Source of the DNA: an uncultured Clostridia bacterium | GTDB taxonomy: Bacteria > Bacillota > Clostridia > TANB77 > UBA1234 | DNA: 64,000 bases | Reading direction: 5' to 3' | Assembly (NCBI GenBank): GCA_934132775.1 | Contig: CAKPAA010000008.1 | Coordinates: forward strand, 12,221 to 76,220 | Shown here: positions 1 to 8,932 of the stretch, piece by piece | Layout: the number at the start of each line of letters is the position of its first letter | How positions within the stretch are numbered: the first letter of the stretch is position 1 | Made by a program: the position numbers and the translations under genes | The notes under the pieces: model-generated | What the model saw: only the letters and a program-made list of their open reading frames with translations | Told to the model about the DNA's origin: nothing | The model's database searches: none

Positions 1-268
1 CACCTCTGTAACATCTGATTTCCATCAATCTTTTGATGTTTAAAGCAGTGTCTCTTCTCAAATCACCTTCTACTTTGTAGCCTTTATCAATGATTTCTCT
101 TATTTTAATAACTTCATCCTCAGTTAAATCCTTAACTCTTGTGTCTGGATTTATTCCAGCTTCTTTTAAAATTTCGTTAGATTTTGTTCTTCCTATACCA
201 TAGATATATGTTAAGCCAATTTCAACTCTCTTCTCTCTTGGTAAGTCAACTCCTGCAATACGAGCCAT
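1..268 (-). CDS. rpsM: 30S ribosomal protein S13, truncated by the window edge
   Basis: The ATG at 268 opens a frame starting [14 protein letters not shown] and running 89 codons off the left edge. This is the N-terminal two thirds of S13, a 30S head protein that contacts the P-site tRNA and the intersubunit bridge. GGAGG precedes the start. It follows rpmJ, the usual start of the alpha-operon part (rpsM-rpsK-rpsD-rpoA-rplQ), which should continue to the left of the window. Identity is certain; the C-terminal tail is not visible. Confidence 0.97.
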   Translation of the reverse strand, partial: MARIAGVDLPREKRVEIGLTYIYGIGRTKSNEILKEAGINPDTRVKDLTEDEVIKIREIIDKGYKVEGDLRRDTALNIKRLMEIRCYRG

Positions 269-420
269 TTAAAAAATACACCTCCATAAAATCTTTTACA
301 TATAATTTTTTGCTATAACCTTTTGCTTAGTGACGTAAGCAGATGATTTATCTAAATACCAAAAAGAATCCTTATAGGACAGCCGCACCTTTTTAGCATT
401 TATAAACTTTTTAATATCAT
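269..420 (-). promoter_or_regulatory. rpmJ-rpsM intergenic leader with hairpins
   Basis: This 152-base gap is long for a ribosomal operon. It contains a hairpin at 324-341 (arms TGCTTA/TAAGCA) and, nearer rpmJ, a GTCC/GGAT-type hairpin, then the rpsM ribosome binding site. S4-type regulation of the alpha operon at rpsM is known in enterobacteria. Whether this leader has that role here is inference. Confidence 0.3.
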
Positions 421-534
421 TTAGCCTTGACGTTGTTTATGCTTTGGGTTTTCGCATATTACTCTAACAACGCCCTTTCTCTTGATGATTTTGCACTTAT
501 CGCAAATCTTTTTTGCTGATGGTCTTACTTTCAT
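421..534 (-). CDS. rpmJ: 50S ribosomal protein L36
   Basis: A 37-codon frame, [14 protein letters not shown] at the N-terminus, with the C-x2-C ... C ... H zinc-binding pattern of the Zn-containing L36 type. GGAGG lies just upstream. L36 stabilises the 23S rRNA near the peptidyl transferase region. It sits between infA and rpsM, its conserved position. Length is normal. Confidence 0.96.
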   Translation of the reverse strand: MKVRPSAKKICDKCKIIKRKGVVRVICENPKHKQRQG

Positions 535-611
535 TTTCTTCCCTCCTAACATAAGCCAGTATTATATATTATATAATTATCTTCCCTTTTACAGGAAGTG
601 CCGCGCAAAAC

Positions 612-830
612 TTATTTTGCTCTCCAAGTAATTCTTCCACGATTCAAATCGTAAGGCGAAAGTTCAAGTTTAACTTTATCACCAGGAAGTATCCTTATAA
701 AGTTCATTCTTAGTTTGCCAGAAATATGAGCGTGTAGCCTGTGACCATTTTCTAGTTCAACTATAAATTCAGTGTTTGGTAATGCCTCAACAACAGTACC
801 CTCAACTTCTATGATATCTTCTTTCGACAT
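612..830 (-). CDS. infA: Translation initiation factor IF-1
   Basis: A 72-residue protein made of one S1/OB-fold domain ([19 protein letters not shown]..., ending [10 protein letters not shown]), the standard IF-1 length and sequence. IF-1 occupies the ribosomal A site during initiation and helps IF-2 and IF-3. AGGAGG precedes the ATG. It lies between the KOW gene and rpmJ and is probably co-transcribed with both from the promoter at 1165-1193. Confidence 0.98.
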   Translation of the reverse strand: MSKEDIIEVEGTVVEALPNTEFIVELENGHRLHAHISGKLRMNFIRILPGDKVKLELSPYDLNRGRITWRAK

Positions 831-839
831 ATTATCCTC

Positions 840-1119
840 CTACTTCTTTTTAAGAATTTCTCTTAGAGCTCTTCTAATATCTTGATTTGAAATTTTGTTT
901 TTGTTCTTGATTTTTTCAGCTATAACATCTGAAAAAAAATCTGTAATATCAATGTGTTTTATTTTCTTTTTCTTAGGATTTTCAATTCTCCTAGTACTTC
1001 CATCACACAAATACACATATTCATCATTCGCATCAATTACAATTAAATACACGCCTTTGTCTCGCCCTGCTGTTGAATTTACAATGCTTCCAACTTGTAT
1101 TCCGCAATTTCTTTATCAA
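840..1119 (-). CDS. KOW-domain RNA-binding protein (L14e-like), +1 frame break near the N-terminus
   Basis: This is the small KOW/L14e-like protein that Clostridia encode between map and infA. The frame ending at 840 gives about 88 residues including the KOW core (VGSIVNSTAGRDKG, then YLIVID). Its only standard in-frame start, GTG at 1052, would delete the KOW motif. Upstream in that frame there is no ATG, GTG or TTG before a TAA at 1113-1115. A TTG at 1119 (or 1107) opens another frame, MIKKL, followed by CGG at 1102-1104. Skipping the C joins it to GIQVGSIV. So expression needs a +1 shift at CGG, a non-standard start, or the sequence has an extra base. It is the first gene after a consensus promoter. 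Family call is firm; the start is not. Confidence 0.75.
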
Positions 1120-1164
1120 CCTTTCTTTGTTAGGGCTCGCAAAGAGCCACTTTCTAACTCAATA

Positions 1165-1193
1165 AGTATACAACGAAATTGGCTATATGTCAA
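1165..1193 (-). promoter_or_regulatory. Sigma-A promoter of the KOW-infA-rpmJ-rpsM transcript
   Basis: TTGACA at 1188-1193 and TATACT at 1165-1170, separated by 17 bases, near consensus. The predicted leader carries a GGCTC/GAGCC hairpin (about 1130-1145) before the KOW gene. This makes the genes below map a separate transcription unit. Confidence 0.8.
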
Positions 1194-1201
1194 CATTTTT
1201 T

Positions 1202-1963
1202 CTACAAAACTGTCAATATTTCTGGGCCATTTTTAGTAATAACGATTGTGTTCTCATAATGTGCTGATAATTTTCCATCTGCTGTTAAAACTGTCCATCC
1301 GTCAGGCTCTGTTATGATATCATATGTTCCTTCATTTATCATTGGCTCAACAGCAATAACCATACCCGCTTCGAGCCTTGGCCCTCTGCCACTCTTTCCA
1401 TAATTAGGAACACCTGGATCTTCGTGCATATCTCTGCCAATTCCGTGTCCTTGATATTCTCTAACAACAGAAAATCCATTAGCTTCAACGTATTCTTGAA
1501 TTGCGTGTGAAATATCTGAAATCCTGTTACCTGGTTTTGCATATTTTATGCCCTCATAAAAGCTCTTTTCAGCAACTTCAACCAATTTATGAGCTACATC
1601 TGAACCTTTTCCAACAACGTAACATCTTGTTGCATCTCCAAAATATCCATCTTTGTCAGCAACCAAATCTACACAAACTAAATCGCCTTCTTTAATTACT
1701 CTATTTCCTGGTATTCCGTGAATTACTTCATCATTGACTGATATACAACTTGCTGCTGGAAATGGATTCTTGTATCCCTTTGGATATCCCTTGCAAGATG
1801 GATTTGCGCCGTTTTCTCTAAAAACTCTTTCTGTAATGTCATCTATGTCTTTTGTTGTCATTCCAGCTCTCAAATTTTTTCCAATTTCTTGATGGGCCTT
1901 AGCAACAATTCTTGAAGCTTCTCTTATTTTAGCTATTTCCTTTTCAGAATAAATATTTATCAT
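1202..1963 (-). CDS. map: Methionine aminopeptidase, type I
   Basis: A 253-residue enzyme that removes the initiator Met from nascent proteins. Metal-ligand and active-site blocks are visible in order: HGIPGNR, CVDLVADKDGYFGDATR, GHGIGRDMHEDP, EPMINEG, and the final ENTIV block. It lacks the N-terminal zinc-binding extension of some Clostridia paralogues. AGAAGGACAG precedes the ATG. It has its own promoter (2032-2060), since the thyX terminator lies upstream. Confidence 0.97.
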   Translation of the reverse strand: MINIYSEKEIAKIREASRIVAKAHQEIGKNLRAGMTTKDIDDITERVFRENGANPSCKGYPKGYKNPFPAASCISVNDEVIHGIPGNRVIKEGDLVCVDLVADKDGYFGDATRCYVVGKGSDVAHKLVEVAEKSFYEGIKYAKPGNRISDISHAIQEYVEANGFSVVREYQGHGIGRDMHEDPGVPNYGKSGRGPRLEAGMVIAVEPMINEGTYDIITEPDGWTVLTADGKLSAHYENTIVITKNGPEILTVL

Positions 1964-2031
1964 TTCTGTCCTTCTTTCTATATTAAAATATGAAGTCTAA
2001 AAAACTCCTTTTTATTACAAATTCGGTAATT

Positions 2032-2060
2032 ATTATACTCCCTTATAATCAAAAAAGCAA
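2032..2060 (-). promoter_or_regulatory. Predicted promoter of map
   Basis: TTGCTT at 2055-2060 and TATAAT at 2032-2037 with a 17-base spacer. An alternative -35 (TTGACT) lies at 2063-2068 with a poorer -10. Position downstream of the thyX terminator fits an independent map transcript. Confidence 0.6.
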
Positions 2061-2145
2061 TAAGTCAAGGCCACTTATTATGTAAAAATGTTGCCTCCAA
2101 ACAATATAATAGTATTATTAGAAATATAATTTATTTTTGCATAAA

Positions 2146-2176
2146 AATGTCGCTAATTTTAAAAACTAGCGACATT
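2146..2176 (-). terminator. Rho-independent terminator of thyX
   Basis: A perfect 10-bp stem, AATGTCGCTA with TAGCGACATT, followed on the minus strand by a T run. It lies ten bases beyond the distal thyX stop codon. Confidence 0.85.
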
Positions 2177-2185
2177 CTATAATCA

Positions 2186-3338
2186 TTAAATAATTCTATT
2201 CAATGCATTCTTTCCACCAAACATACACGGAGATGCACATTTCCAATCAGGGAACGTACAACGTGCTCCATTAGAATATGGAAGCAAATAATTATAAAGT
2301 TCTTGCTTTCCTTCCACAGCATTCAAATACTTTTGGAGCGTTTTGTTTGTTTGCTCCATAATTTCCAGCTGAGCACAACCGGCAAAGACGTTCGGTACAT
2401 TTAAGAACAAAATTTTCAATTGTTCCTCTTTCATTGACTTTAACAAGCATTCCTTGTGGAAACAAATCTTCAATAGAATACATATCATAAAGCCATTCTT
2501 TTTCAAACTCCGTAGCCTTAATAATTGGCGGAACATAAAATTCATTTTCTTTAAGGAACGACATTTCATAGTTCAAAGTTCTATGCCTTTGTGCCTGTGC
2601 CAATTCAGCAAAACTTGCCAAATAAGTTGTGGAATAGTTTTCTCCAAACTCTTCATATCTCGTCCTTCTATCCGAAAACAAAGAAAACTTACGTTTCTTA
2701 ATTCTAGGATTTAAACCATCTACCTCAATATGATATGCACCAATACATTCCAAAAAATCTTTAAAAACACCTTTAAGTTTCATAGAAAATTCATCAGTTG
2801 CATCACTTTGAATATAGTCTCTAGCCCAACTTATTATGTAGTTGAGTTGCTCAAAACTTACAGTGTATTCCATTATCGTCGACGGAGTAAAGATACTAAT
2901 CAAGTACCTAGCGTTTTCAAGAGCAAGCTTCTCTGCATACTTCTCCTTAATACCAGGATATTCTTTAATAATAAGCTTTTTATATATCTCAATCCACTTC
3001 TCATATAATTCCTTTTCGCGTTCAGACGGAACCATATGAGTATATCTAGCCGATTTTTCAGAGGTATTATACACTTTTTCATTATTGAGAACCATAGCTA
3101 AAATCTTCGGAATTCCTTCAAGAAGTAAGTTATAATGAGTATGACCGAAAACACTGTGATGACCAAGAGTTATATTATTTTTAGCTCTTTTTAACGTTTT
3201 TTCAGCAGGCTCATTAAATAGCGTTTCAGATGTATCTGGCAAATAGCAAATACCCGCCGACTTACCAGAAAAATCGATAGCCTCATCAGCCGTCATACAA
3301 TAACCAGGTTTCGTTGAAGCAAGAATTTTGATTTCCAT
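2186..3338 (-). CDS. thyX: FAD-dependent thymidylate synthase ThyX-like protein, +1 frame break at a CGG codon
   Basis: ThyX makes dTMP from dUMP using folate and FAD. Frame one (3338 down) shows the ThyX core: GHHSVFGHTHYN near residue 60 and the signature RHRTLNYEMS near residue 250. It then reads ERLC-CGG and runs into unrelated sequence ending at 2292. Skipping the C of that CGG (codon 2379-2381) enters a frame reading G-C-AQLEIMEQTNKTL and continuing to a cysteine-bearing C-terminus, GARCTFPDWKCASPC, ending at 2186. That tail matches what is expected for this ThyX branch. The full protein would be about 383 residues. The gene has its own promoter and terminator and interrupts the adk-map pair. 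It is a frameshift-decoded gene, a fresh pseudogene, or carries a one-base sequence error. Confidence 0.8.
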
Positions 3339-3414
3339 AAAAAATCTCCTTTCAAGTCACTAAAATTACAAATGTAATTACATTTTTGTTTCTAACCATT
3401 TGACTTTCCAATGA

Positions 3415-3444
3415 ATTATACCAATTTATTATAAAAAAAATCAA
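3415..3444 (-). promoter_or_regulatory. Predicted promoter of thyX
   Basis: TTGATT at 3439-3444 and TATAAT at 3415-3420, 18-base spacer, in the 322-base gap between adk and thyX. The rest of the gap holds the adk terminator and no visible gene. Confidence 0.6.
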
Positions 3445-3609
3445 TTATGAATATACATTGAAAAGAAAAATCAAAAATTTTTAGTCTTTAACTAATTGCA
3501 AATTTTCAGCTAAAAAATTTTTAACACAAATTAAAGTTTTTATATAATAGGAATGAAAAAACATATAAAATGTTGTAAAGAAATCTAATTACTTCCCTAA
3601 TATATAAAA

Positions 3610-3652
3610 AACTATCACAATAAGCAATTTATATTTACTTAAAATGATAGTT
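3610..3652 (-). terminator. Terminator after adk
   Basis: Stem AACTATCA/TGATAGTT with a long AT-rich loop and a T run on the minus strand, starting nine bases after the adk stop. Confidence 0.6.
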
Positions 3653-3660
3653 CTTCGTAA

Positions 3661-4317
3661 TTATTTTTCAAGTTCAGCTTTTACAAGAGCAATTGTGTCT
3701 GCTAACTCTTCTTGACCAACTACTGTGGCAACTAAACCTTTTTTGGTATAATACTCTATCAAAGGTTCTGTTTGTGAATGATAAACTGCAAGTCTATTAC
3801 TTACTGTTGCTTCATTATCATCATCCCTTTGGAATAACTTACTTCCACATTTATCACAAACCCCATCAACTTTTGGAGGATTATCTCTTAAATTATATAT
3901 TTCTTTACACTCTGGATTTTCACAAGTTCTTCTATTTATTGTTCTAGCCATTATTTCTTCATCAGGAACGTGTAAATTTATTACCTTGTCTAATTTAATT
4001 CCATTCTCATCTAAGTATTCATCTAGGACTTCTGCTTGGTGTAAAGTTCTTGGAAATCCATCAAGCAAAAATCCATTTTCTTTACAGTCAGCTTCTTCAA
4101 GCCTAGATTTTAGTAAGTCTACAACTAATTCATCTGGCACTAATTTTCCTTCATCCATATACTTCTTTGCTTGCATTCCTAATTCAGTTCCCTCAGCAAT
4201 GTTTTTTCTAAAAATATCGCCTGTTGAAATGTGTGGCACATTGTAATCCTTTGTAATCCACTTGCATTGTGAACCCTTTCCACTTCCAGGTGCTCCTAGT
4301 ATTATAAATCTTTTCAT
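3661..4317 (-). CDS. adk: Adenylate kinase, zinc-finger LID type
   Basis: 218 residues. It interconverts ATP, AMP and ADP. Walker A GAPGSGKGSQ at residues 8-17, the AMP-binding GFPRT motif near 86, and a LID domain with four cysteines (CENPEC and CDKC, about residues 131-157) that bind structural zinc, typical of Gram-positive enzymes. GGAGG precedes the ATG. It normally follows secY directly; here a small anchored protein and a terminator separate them. Confidence 0.98.
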   Translation of the reverse strand: MKRFIILGAPGSGKGSQCKWITKDYNVPHISTGDIFRKNIAEGTELGMQAKKYMDEGKLVPDELVVDLLKSRLEEADCKENGFLLDGFPRTLHQAEVLDEYLDENGIKLDKVINLHVPDEEIMARTINRRTCENPECKEIYNLRDNPPKVDGVCDKCGSKLFQRDDDNEATVSNRLAVYHSQTEPLIEYYTKKGLVATVVGQEELADTIALVKAELEK

Positions 4318-4354
4318 AATCTACCTCCATTTTTATTTATACTAATTTTAAAAT

Positions 4355-4756
4355 TTAGTCTCCACTTATAACCTTCTTGTCAACAGCTGAAAGCGAAGCG
4401 TCTCCGCTAAGCTCTGACTCCGCTACCATATTATTTTCTGGCATTTCTTCAACTGGCTTTACTTCTTGATGTCCATCTTTTTTATTATCTTCAATTATAG
4501 GTTTATTATCATCAATTTGTGGTTTATCAGTGTTTTCTCCGCTTTCTACATTATTTTTAGAGTCATCACCGCTAAAAATATTTTTATTTTCAACTTCTTT
4601 ATCTCCACTATTTTCAATGTCTCCTGATACTACTATAATGTCTTCGGTGCTACCATTATTTGAATAATCATTATTCTTACTTGTTAAAAACATATATACA
4701 AATACCAATGTAGCAACTATTATTACACACATTAAAAATCTAAGAAATTCTTTCAT
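4355..4756 (-). CDS. Membrane-anchored hypothetical protein with repeated SGD motifs
   Basis: Start set at ATG 4756, which has AAAGGAGGAGG seven bases upstream; the frame is open further upstream without one. The 133-residue product has one N-terminal membrane segment (MKEFLRFLMCVIIVATLVFV) and a low-complexity acidic exterior rich in N, D, E and K. The tripeptide SGD occurs about five times, including at the last three residues. No known domain is recognised. It lies between secY and adk but has its own promoter. A structural or wall-associated role is possible; none is assigned. Confidence 0.7.
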   Translation of the reverse strand: MKEFLRFLMCVIIVATLVFVYMFLTSKNNDYSNNGSTEDIIVVSGDIENSGDKEVENKNIFSGDDSKNNVESGENTDKPQIDDNKPIIEDNKKDGHQEVKPVEEMPENNMVAESELSGDASLSAVDKKVISGD

Positions 4757-4790
4757 AATTGCCTCCTCCTTTTCTACATCACTCGACATT

Positions 4791-4819
4791 AGTATACTAT
4801 ATCTTTTTTTCTTTATCAA
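4791..4819 (-). promoter_or_regulatory. Promoter of the SGD-protein gene (and adk)
   Basis: TTGATA at 4814-4819 and TATACT at 4791-4796, 17-base spacer, immediately after the secY terminator. adk has no closer promoter evident and probably shares it. Confidence 0.7.
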
Positions 4820-4848
4820 CAACATAAATATTAAAATTTTTAGTTAAC

Positions 4849-4880
4849 AAAAAAGCACTGCTCGAAAGCAATGCTTTTTA
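4849..4880 (-). terminator. Terminator closing the S10-spc-secY transcript
   Basis: Hairpin AAAAAGCATTGCT / AGCAGTGCTTTTTT with a four-base loop, T run on the minus strand, just after the secY stop. It divides the ribosomal transcript from adk and map. Confidence 0.85.
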
Positions 4881-4883
4881 TTC

Positions 4884-6233
4884 TTATTCTAAGAAGCCTT
4901 TGTAATGTCTTGTTAACATTTGTGCTTCTAATTGTTTTACAGTTTCCAATGCTACACCAACAACGATAAGAATTGCTGTACCTCCAAATGAAATTGAAAG
5001 TCCTGCAAATTGTGTCAGAATTGGTAGCACTGCTATAATTGCAAGGAATACTGAACCAAATGCTGTTATATAATTTAATACAGATCTTAAATAATCAGAT
5101 GTTGGCTTTCCTGCTCTGATACCAGGAATGAAACCACCATTTTTCTTTAAGTTGTTTGAAACTTCAACTGGGTTGAATGCCATTGCTAATGTGTAGAAAT
5201 ATGTAAATCCAACGATTAACAATACATATATCAAGATATGAAGTAATCCATATCCAACTAATGACCAGTTTACTGTGTTTGTAGCTGCATCAACTATTCC
5301 ACCCGTTTGAAGTGAAGTAAATGCAAATACTTTATATACCCCAGCCCAGAAACCTGTGCTATTTGCAATGTTATGATTTATCAATTGGATAATCATAGCT
5401 GGTAATTGCATAAAAGACATTGCAAAGATAACTGGCATAACTCCTGCCATAGCTAATTTCATTGGTATATGAGTGTTTTGACCACCATACATTCTTCTTC
5501 CAACAACTTTTTTAGCATATTGAACTGGAATTCTTCTTTCAGCCTCAGTTACCCAAATTACACCAGCAATTAACACGATTGCACCGATTATAACAGCTAT
5601 TGCTGTTACAAGTCCACCAACACCAGTTGTAGCTATTGAATATAAATATCTAACTGCTGATGGTAAACCAGAAACGATACCTGCAAAGATAAGCATTGAA
5701 GTACCATTACCAATACCCTTACTTGTAAGTTGCTCTGCAATCCACATTAAAAGTGTTGAGCCACAAGTTAATGATAAAATAAATAAAAATGGTGCTAATG
5801 GCGCATTCTGCAAGAATATACCTTGGTCTCTATATGTCATATAAATACCAAATGCTTCTATTGCTGCAAGAACAACTGCCGTATATCTTGTAAGTTGATT
5901 TAACTTATTTCTGCCATTTTCGCCCTCTTTGGACATCTCTTCCAAAGCAGGGATTGCAAACGCCAACAATTGAATAACAATTGATGCTGTAATATATGGG
6001 CTTATTGAAAGAGCAAATATAGAAAAACTAGAAAATGCTCCACCAGTAATTATATTAACAGTGTTAACTATTGTATTTGATGACGCGTTACTTGCTAATT
6101 CTAATATTTCAGCATCAACACCTGGTGCTGTAACAACACAACCAAATCTAAAAATCGCTAAAAGCAATAGTGTGTATAGAAGTTTTGTTCTCAATTCAGG
6201 AATCTTCCAAGCGTTAATTAGTGTTTTAAACAA
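4884..6233 (-). CDS. secY: Protein translocase subunit SecY
   Basis: 449 residues with ten predicted membrane segments, the central pore of the Sec translocon. Typical blocks include TAPGVDAE near the start, the plug region GGAFSSFSIFAL, YAKKVVGRRMYGG in the cytosolic loop, and PGIRAGKPTSDYL late in the protein. It starts one base after the rplO stop, so the two are translationally close. Length and order are normal. It is the last gene before a strong terminator. Confidence 0.98.
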   Translation of the reverse strand: MFKTLINAWKIPELRTKLLYTLLLLAIFRFGCVVTAPGVDAEILELASNASSNTIVNTVNIITGGAFSSFSIFALSISPYITASIVIQLLAFAIPALEEMSKEGENGRNKLNQLTRYTAVVLAAIEAFGIYMTYRDQGIFLQNAPLAPFLFILSLTCGSTLLMWIAEQLTSKGIGNGTSMLIFAGIVSGLPSAVRYLYSIATTGVGGLVTAIAVIIGAIVLIAGVIWVTEAERRIPVQYAKKVVGRRMYGGQNTHIPMKLAMAGVMPVIFAMSFMQLPAMIIQLINHNIANSTGFWAGVYKVFAFTSLQTGGIVDAATNTVNWSLVGYGLLHILIYVLLIVGFTYFYTLAMAFNPVEVSNNLKKNGGFIPGIRAGKPTSDYLRSVLNYITAFGSVFLAIIAVLPILTQFAGLSISFGGTAILIVVGVALETVKQLEAQMLTRHYKGFLE

Positions 6234-6674
6234 TTAAACCACCTCAACCTTTCCTCCAGCAGCTGTGATCTTTTCTTCAGCTGTTTTTGTAACTCTAGCC
6301 GCTTTTACATTTAGTTTTTTAGTTAAATCTCCATTTCCTAGTACAACGATACCGTCGTTAATCTTCTTAATTAAACCTAGTTCACGAAGTGATTCAGCAG
6401 TAACCTCTGTTCCATTTTCAAGGTTTTCTAACATTGAAAGTGTTACTTCTGTGTATACTTTTGAATTTCTGTTATTGAATCCTCTCTTAGGAATTCTTCT
6501 GAATAAAGGCATTTGACCACCTTCAAATCCAGGTCTAACGCCACCGCCAGATCTAGCATTTTGTCCTTTATGACCTTTTCCAGATGTTTTTCCAAGTCCA
6601 GAACCAATACCTCTTCCTATTCTTCTTCCATTTGTTTTTGAACCAGGTGCTGGTCTTAATTCATCAAGTTTCAT
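6234..6674 (-). CDS. rplO: 50S ribosomal protein L15
   Basis: 146 residues; [13 protein letters not shown], then the glycine-rich RNA-binding stretch ([21 protein letters not shown]) and [17 protein letters not shown], all diagnostic. It binds 23S rRNA during late assembly. AGGAGG lies nine bases upstream. Only 36 bases separate it from rpsE, so the L30 gene (rpmD) normally found between them is absent. Confidence 0.98.
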   Translation of the reverse strand: MKLDELRPAPGSKTNGRRIGRGIGSGLGKTSGKGHKGQNARSGGGVRPGFEGGQMPLFRRIPKRGFNNRNSKVYTEVTLSMLENLENGTEVTAESLRELGLIKKINDGIVVLGNGDLTKKLNVKAARVTKTAEEKITAAGGKVEVV

Positions 6675-6710
6675 TTATGTGCACCTCCTTTTATTATTCT
6701 TTATTTTTTA

Positions 6711-7202
6711 TTATAAAATTTCTTCTACTTTCTTTCCTCTTAAAGCAGCAACTTGTTCAGCTGTCTTCATTGATTGAAGAGCTGTAATTGTTGCATAAAC
6801 TGCATTTCTAGGATTGTTTGATCCTAAATTCTTTGTTCTGATGTTCTTATATCCAGCAAGTTCCAATACTGATCTTGCAGCACCACCAGCGATAAGTCCA
6901 GTACCTTCGCTAGCTGGTTTTAATAAAACTTTACCAGAACCAAAGTTACCAATCATTTCGTGTGGAATAGTATCATTAACGATTGGAACTTCAACTATAT
7001 TCTTTTTAGCATCTTCGATTGCCTTTTTAATAGCATCTGGAACTTCGGCAGATTTTCCGTTACCAACACCGATATGTCCAGCGCCATCACCAACAACTAC
7101 AAGTGCGCTAAATCTAAAAGTTCTACCACCTTTAACAACTTTAGCAACTCTGTTGATAACAACAACTTTTTCTTGAAGATCTAATGTGCTTGCATCTATC
7201 AT
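6711..7202 (-). CDS. rpsE: 30S ribosomal protein S5
   Basis: Start chosen at ATG 7202 ([14 protein letters not shown]), which has AAAGGAG at a proper distance; the longer TTG start at 7220 overlaps that site. 163 residues with the S5 N-terminal RNA-binding block ([21 protein letters not shown] is the core) and the C-terminal [11 protein letters not shown] block. S5 is needed for decoding accuracy. It follows rplR with 18 bases between. Confidence 0.97.
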   Translation of the reverse strand: MIDASTLDLQEKVVVINRVAKVVKGGRTFRFSALVVVGDGAGHIGVGNGKSAEVPDAIKKAIEDAKKNIVEVPIVNDTIPHEMIGNFGSGKVLLKPASEGTGLIAGGAARSVLELAGYKNIRTKNLGSNNPRNAVYATITALQSMKTAEQVAALRGKKVEEIL

Positions 7203-7220
7203 TATATTTACTCCTTTCAA

Positions 7221-7580
7221 TTAAAATTCTAATCCACCTTCACGTGCAGCTTCAGCTAATGCTTTAACTTTTCCGTGATATTGGTATCCGCCTCTATCAA
7301 AAACAACTGCTTTGATACCAGCTTTTTCTGCTCTCTTAGCTATCAATGCTCCAACTTCAGTAGCAGCAGCAATATTACTTGCTTTTGTTTTTACTTCTTT
7401 ATCTAGTGTTGAAGCGGCAGCTAAAGTTTTACCATTAACATCATCGATAAGTTGAGCATAAATGCCTGTTAAGCTTTTATATACGCTAAGTCTTGGACGT
7501 TCAGGAGTACCGCTAATCTTATTACGAACTCTTTTGTGTCTAATATCTCTTGATACACTTCTAGCTTCTTTGTTAATCAC
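7221..7580 (-). CDS. rplR: 50S ribosomal protein L18
   Basis: 119 residues, basic N-terminus ([20 protein letters not shown]) and C-terminal [18 protein letters not shown], the standard L18 pattern. It delivers 5S rRNA to the large subunit together with L5. AGAAGGGAGAG precedes the start. Located between rplF and rpsE as usual. Confidence 0.98.
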   Translation of the reverse strand: MINKEARSVSRDIRHKRVRNKISGTPERPRLSVYKSLTGIYAQLIDDVNGKTLAAASTLDKEVKTKASNIAAATEVGALIAKRAEKAGIKAVVFDRGGYQYHGKVKALAEAAREGGLEF

Positions 7581-7621
7581 TTATCTTCTCTCCCTTCTTA
7601 ACGTTCTACTACTACCTAGAA

Positions 7622-8158
7622 CTATTTTTTACCCATTTTTCCTTCTTTTCTAATTATTCTTTCACCAACGTATTTAATACCTTTACCTTTATATGGTTCT
7701 GGTGGTCTTACTTTTCTAATTTCTGCTGCAAGTTGTCCTACAGCTTCTTTATCTGGTCCAGAAATAATTATACTTGTTTGAGATGGAGCATCAATCTTAA
7801 TATCTCCTCTATCTTCAAATTCTACTGTATGAGAAAATCCCATATTCATTATCAATTTATTTCCTTGTTTTTGAACTCTATAACCAACACCGTTTACTTC
7901 AAGTTCTTTTTTGAATCCCTCTGTAACACCAATAACCATATTATTGATAAGAGTTCTTGTTAAACCTTGAAGAGCGTTTTGTGATTCGTCTTTCATTCCA
8001 ACTGTTACAACGTCTGCTTCTTTGTTTATAAGCATTTCAGGGTGTAGTTGTTTTACTAATGTTCCTTTTGGTCCTTTAACTGTTACTAAATTGCCTTCGC
8101 CTATTGTAACTTCAACACCAGCAGGTATAGTTATAGGTTGTTTTCCTATTCTAGACAT
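7622..8158 (-). CDS. rplF: 50S ribosomal protein L6
   Basis: 178 residues: MSRIGKQPITIPAGVEV, two alpha/beta repeats, then the late block RPPEPYKGKGIKYVGE that contacts the sarcin-ricin region. AAAGGAG precedes the ATG. Normal length and operon position. Confidence 0.98.
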   Translation of the reverse strand: MSRIGKQPITIPAGVEVTIGEGNLVTVKGPKGTLVKQLHPEMLINKEADVVTVGMKDESQNALQGLTRTLINNMVIGVTEGFKKELEVNGVGYRVQKQGNKLIMNMGFSHTVEFEDRGDIKIDAPSQTSIIISGPDKEAVGQLAAEIRKVRPPEPYKGKGIKYVGERIIRKEGKMGKK

Positions 8159-8203
8159 CTTATATTACTCCTTTCTTTAAAATACATAAATAAATCTTTG
8201 AGA

Positions 8204-8599
8204 CTACCAAACAAATGCAAGGACTTCTCCGCCGATACCTTCCTTACGTGCTTGTTTATCAGTCATAATTCCTTTTGATGTTGAAATCAATGCAATACCA
8301 AGTCCACCAATAACTTTTGGTAATTCATCTTTATTAGCATAAACTCTTAAACCTGGCTTACTGATTCTTTTTAGTCCACTAATAACTTTTTGCTTATTAA
8401 CATATTTTAAAGTTATTCTTATAATGCCTTGTGCATTATCTTCTATTTCTTCAAATGACTTGATATAACCTTCGTCTAACAAAATTTGTGCGATTGACTT
8501 TTTAAGTTTTGATGAAGGAATATCAACAGTTTCGTGTCTTTGTGTATTTGCATTTCTAATTCTTGTTAGCATATCTGCTATTGGATCAGTAATGTTCAT
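8204..8599 (-). CDS. rpsH: 30S ribosomal protein S8
   Basis: 131 residues: [18 protein letters not shown] and C-terminal [23 protein letters not shown], diagnostic for S8. S8 binds helix 21 of 16S rRNA and in enterobacteria represses the spc operon. AAAGGAGTAG precedes the start. The 136-base gap to rpsN upstream is AT-rich with no evident gene. Confidence 0.98.
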   Translation of the reverse strand: MNITDPIADMLTRIRNANTQRHETVDIPSSKLKKSIAQILLDEGYIKSFEEIEDNAQGIIRITLKYVNKQKVISGLKRISKPGLRVYANKDELPKVIGGLGIALISTSKGIMTDKQARKEGIGGEVLAFVW

Positions 8600-8735
8600 T
8601 TGACTACTCCTTTCTTTATTTAGAAATTAAAGGCTTTGCTCTTATTTCCAAATTAAATTTTCTATTTTATTGTAAAAATCAAATATTTTCTACTTAATTT
8701 TCTTTTTTTATTATCTATTATGGCTTTTTAAAGGA

Positions 8736-8921
8736 TTACCAGCTTGCTTTTTTAACGCCTGGTATTTGTCCTTTATGAGCTAATTCTCTAAAACAAATTC
8801 TGCAAATTCCAAATTTACGAATGTAAGCATGTGGTCTTCCACAAATTTTACATCTGTTGTAATATCTTGTTGAAAACTTTGGAGCTAACTTTTGTTTTGC
8901 AATCATAGATTTTTTTGCCAT
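8736..8921 (-). CDS. rpsN: 30S ribosomal protein S14, zinc type
   Basis: 61 residues with two CxxC pairs (CKICGRPH and ICRIC), the short zinc-binding S14 form typical of Bacillota. It is an S14-family 30S head protein assembled late. GGAGG lies upstream, and it directly follows rplE. Confidence 0.98.
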   Translation of the reverse strand: MAKKSMIAKQKLAPKFSTRYYNRCKICGRPHAYIRKFGICRICFRELAHKGQIPGVKKASW

Positions 8922-8932
8922 AGTTTACCTCC

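Noticed and set aside
840..1052. GTG at 1052 as the start of the KOW gene
   Set aside because: It would remove the KOW motif, which is clearly encoded just upstream in the same frame.
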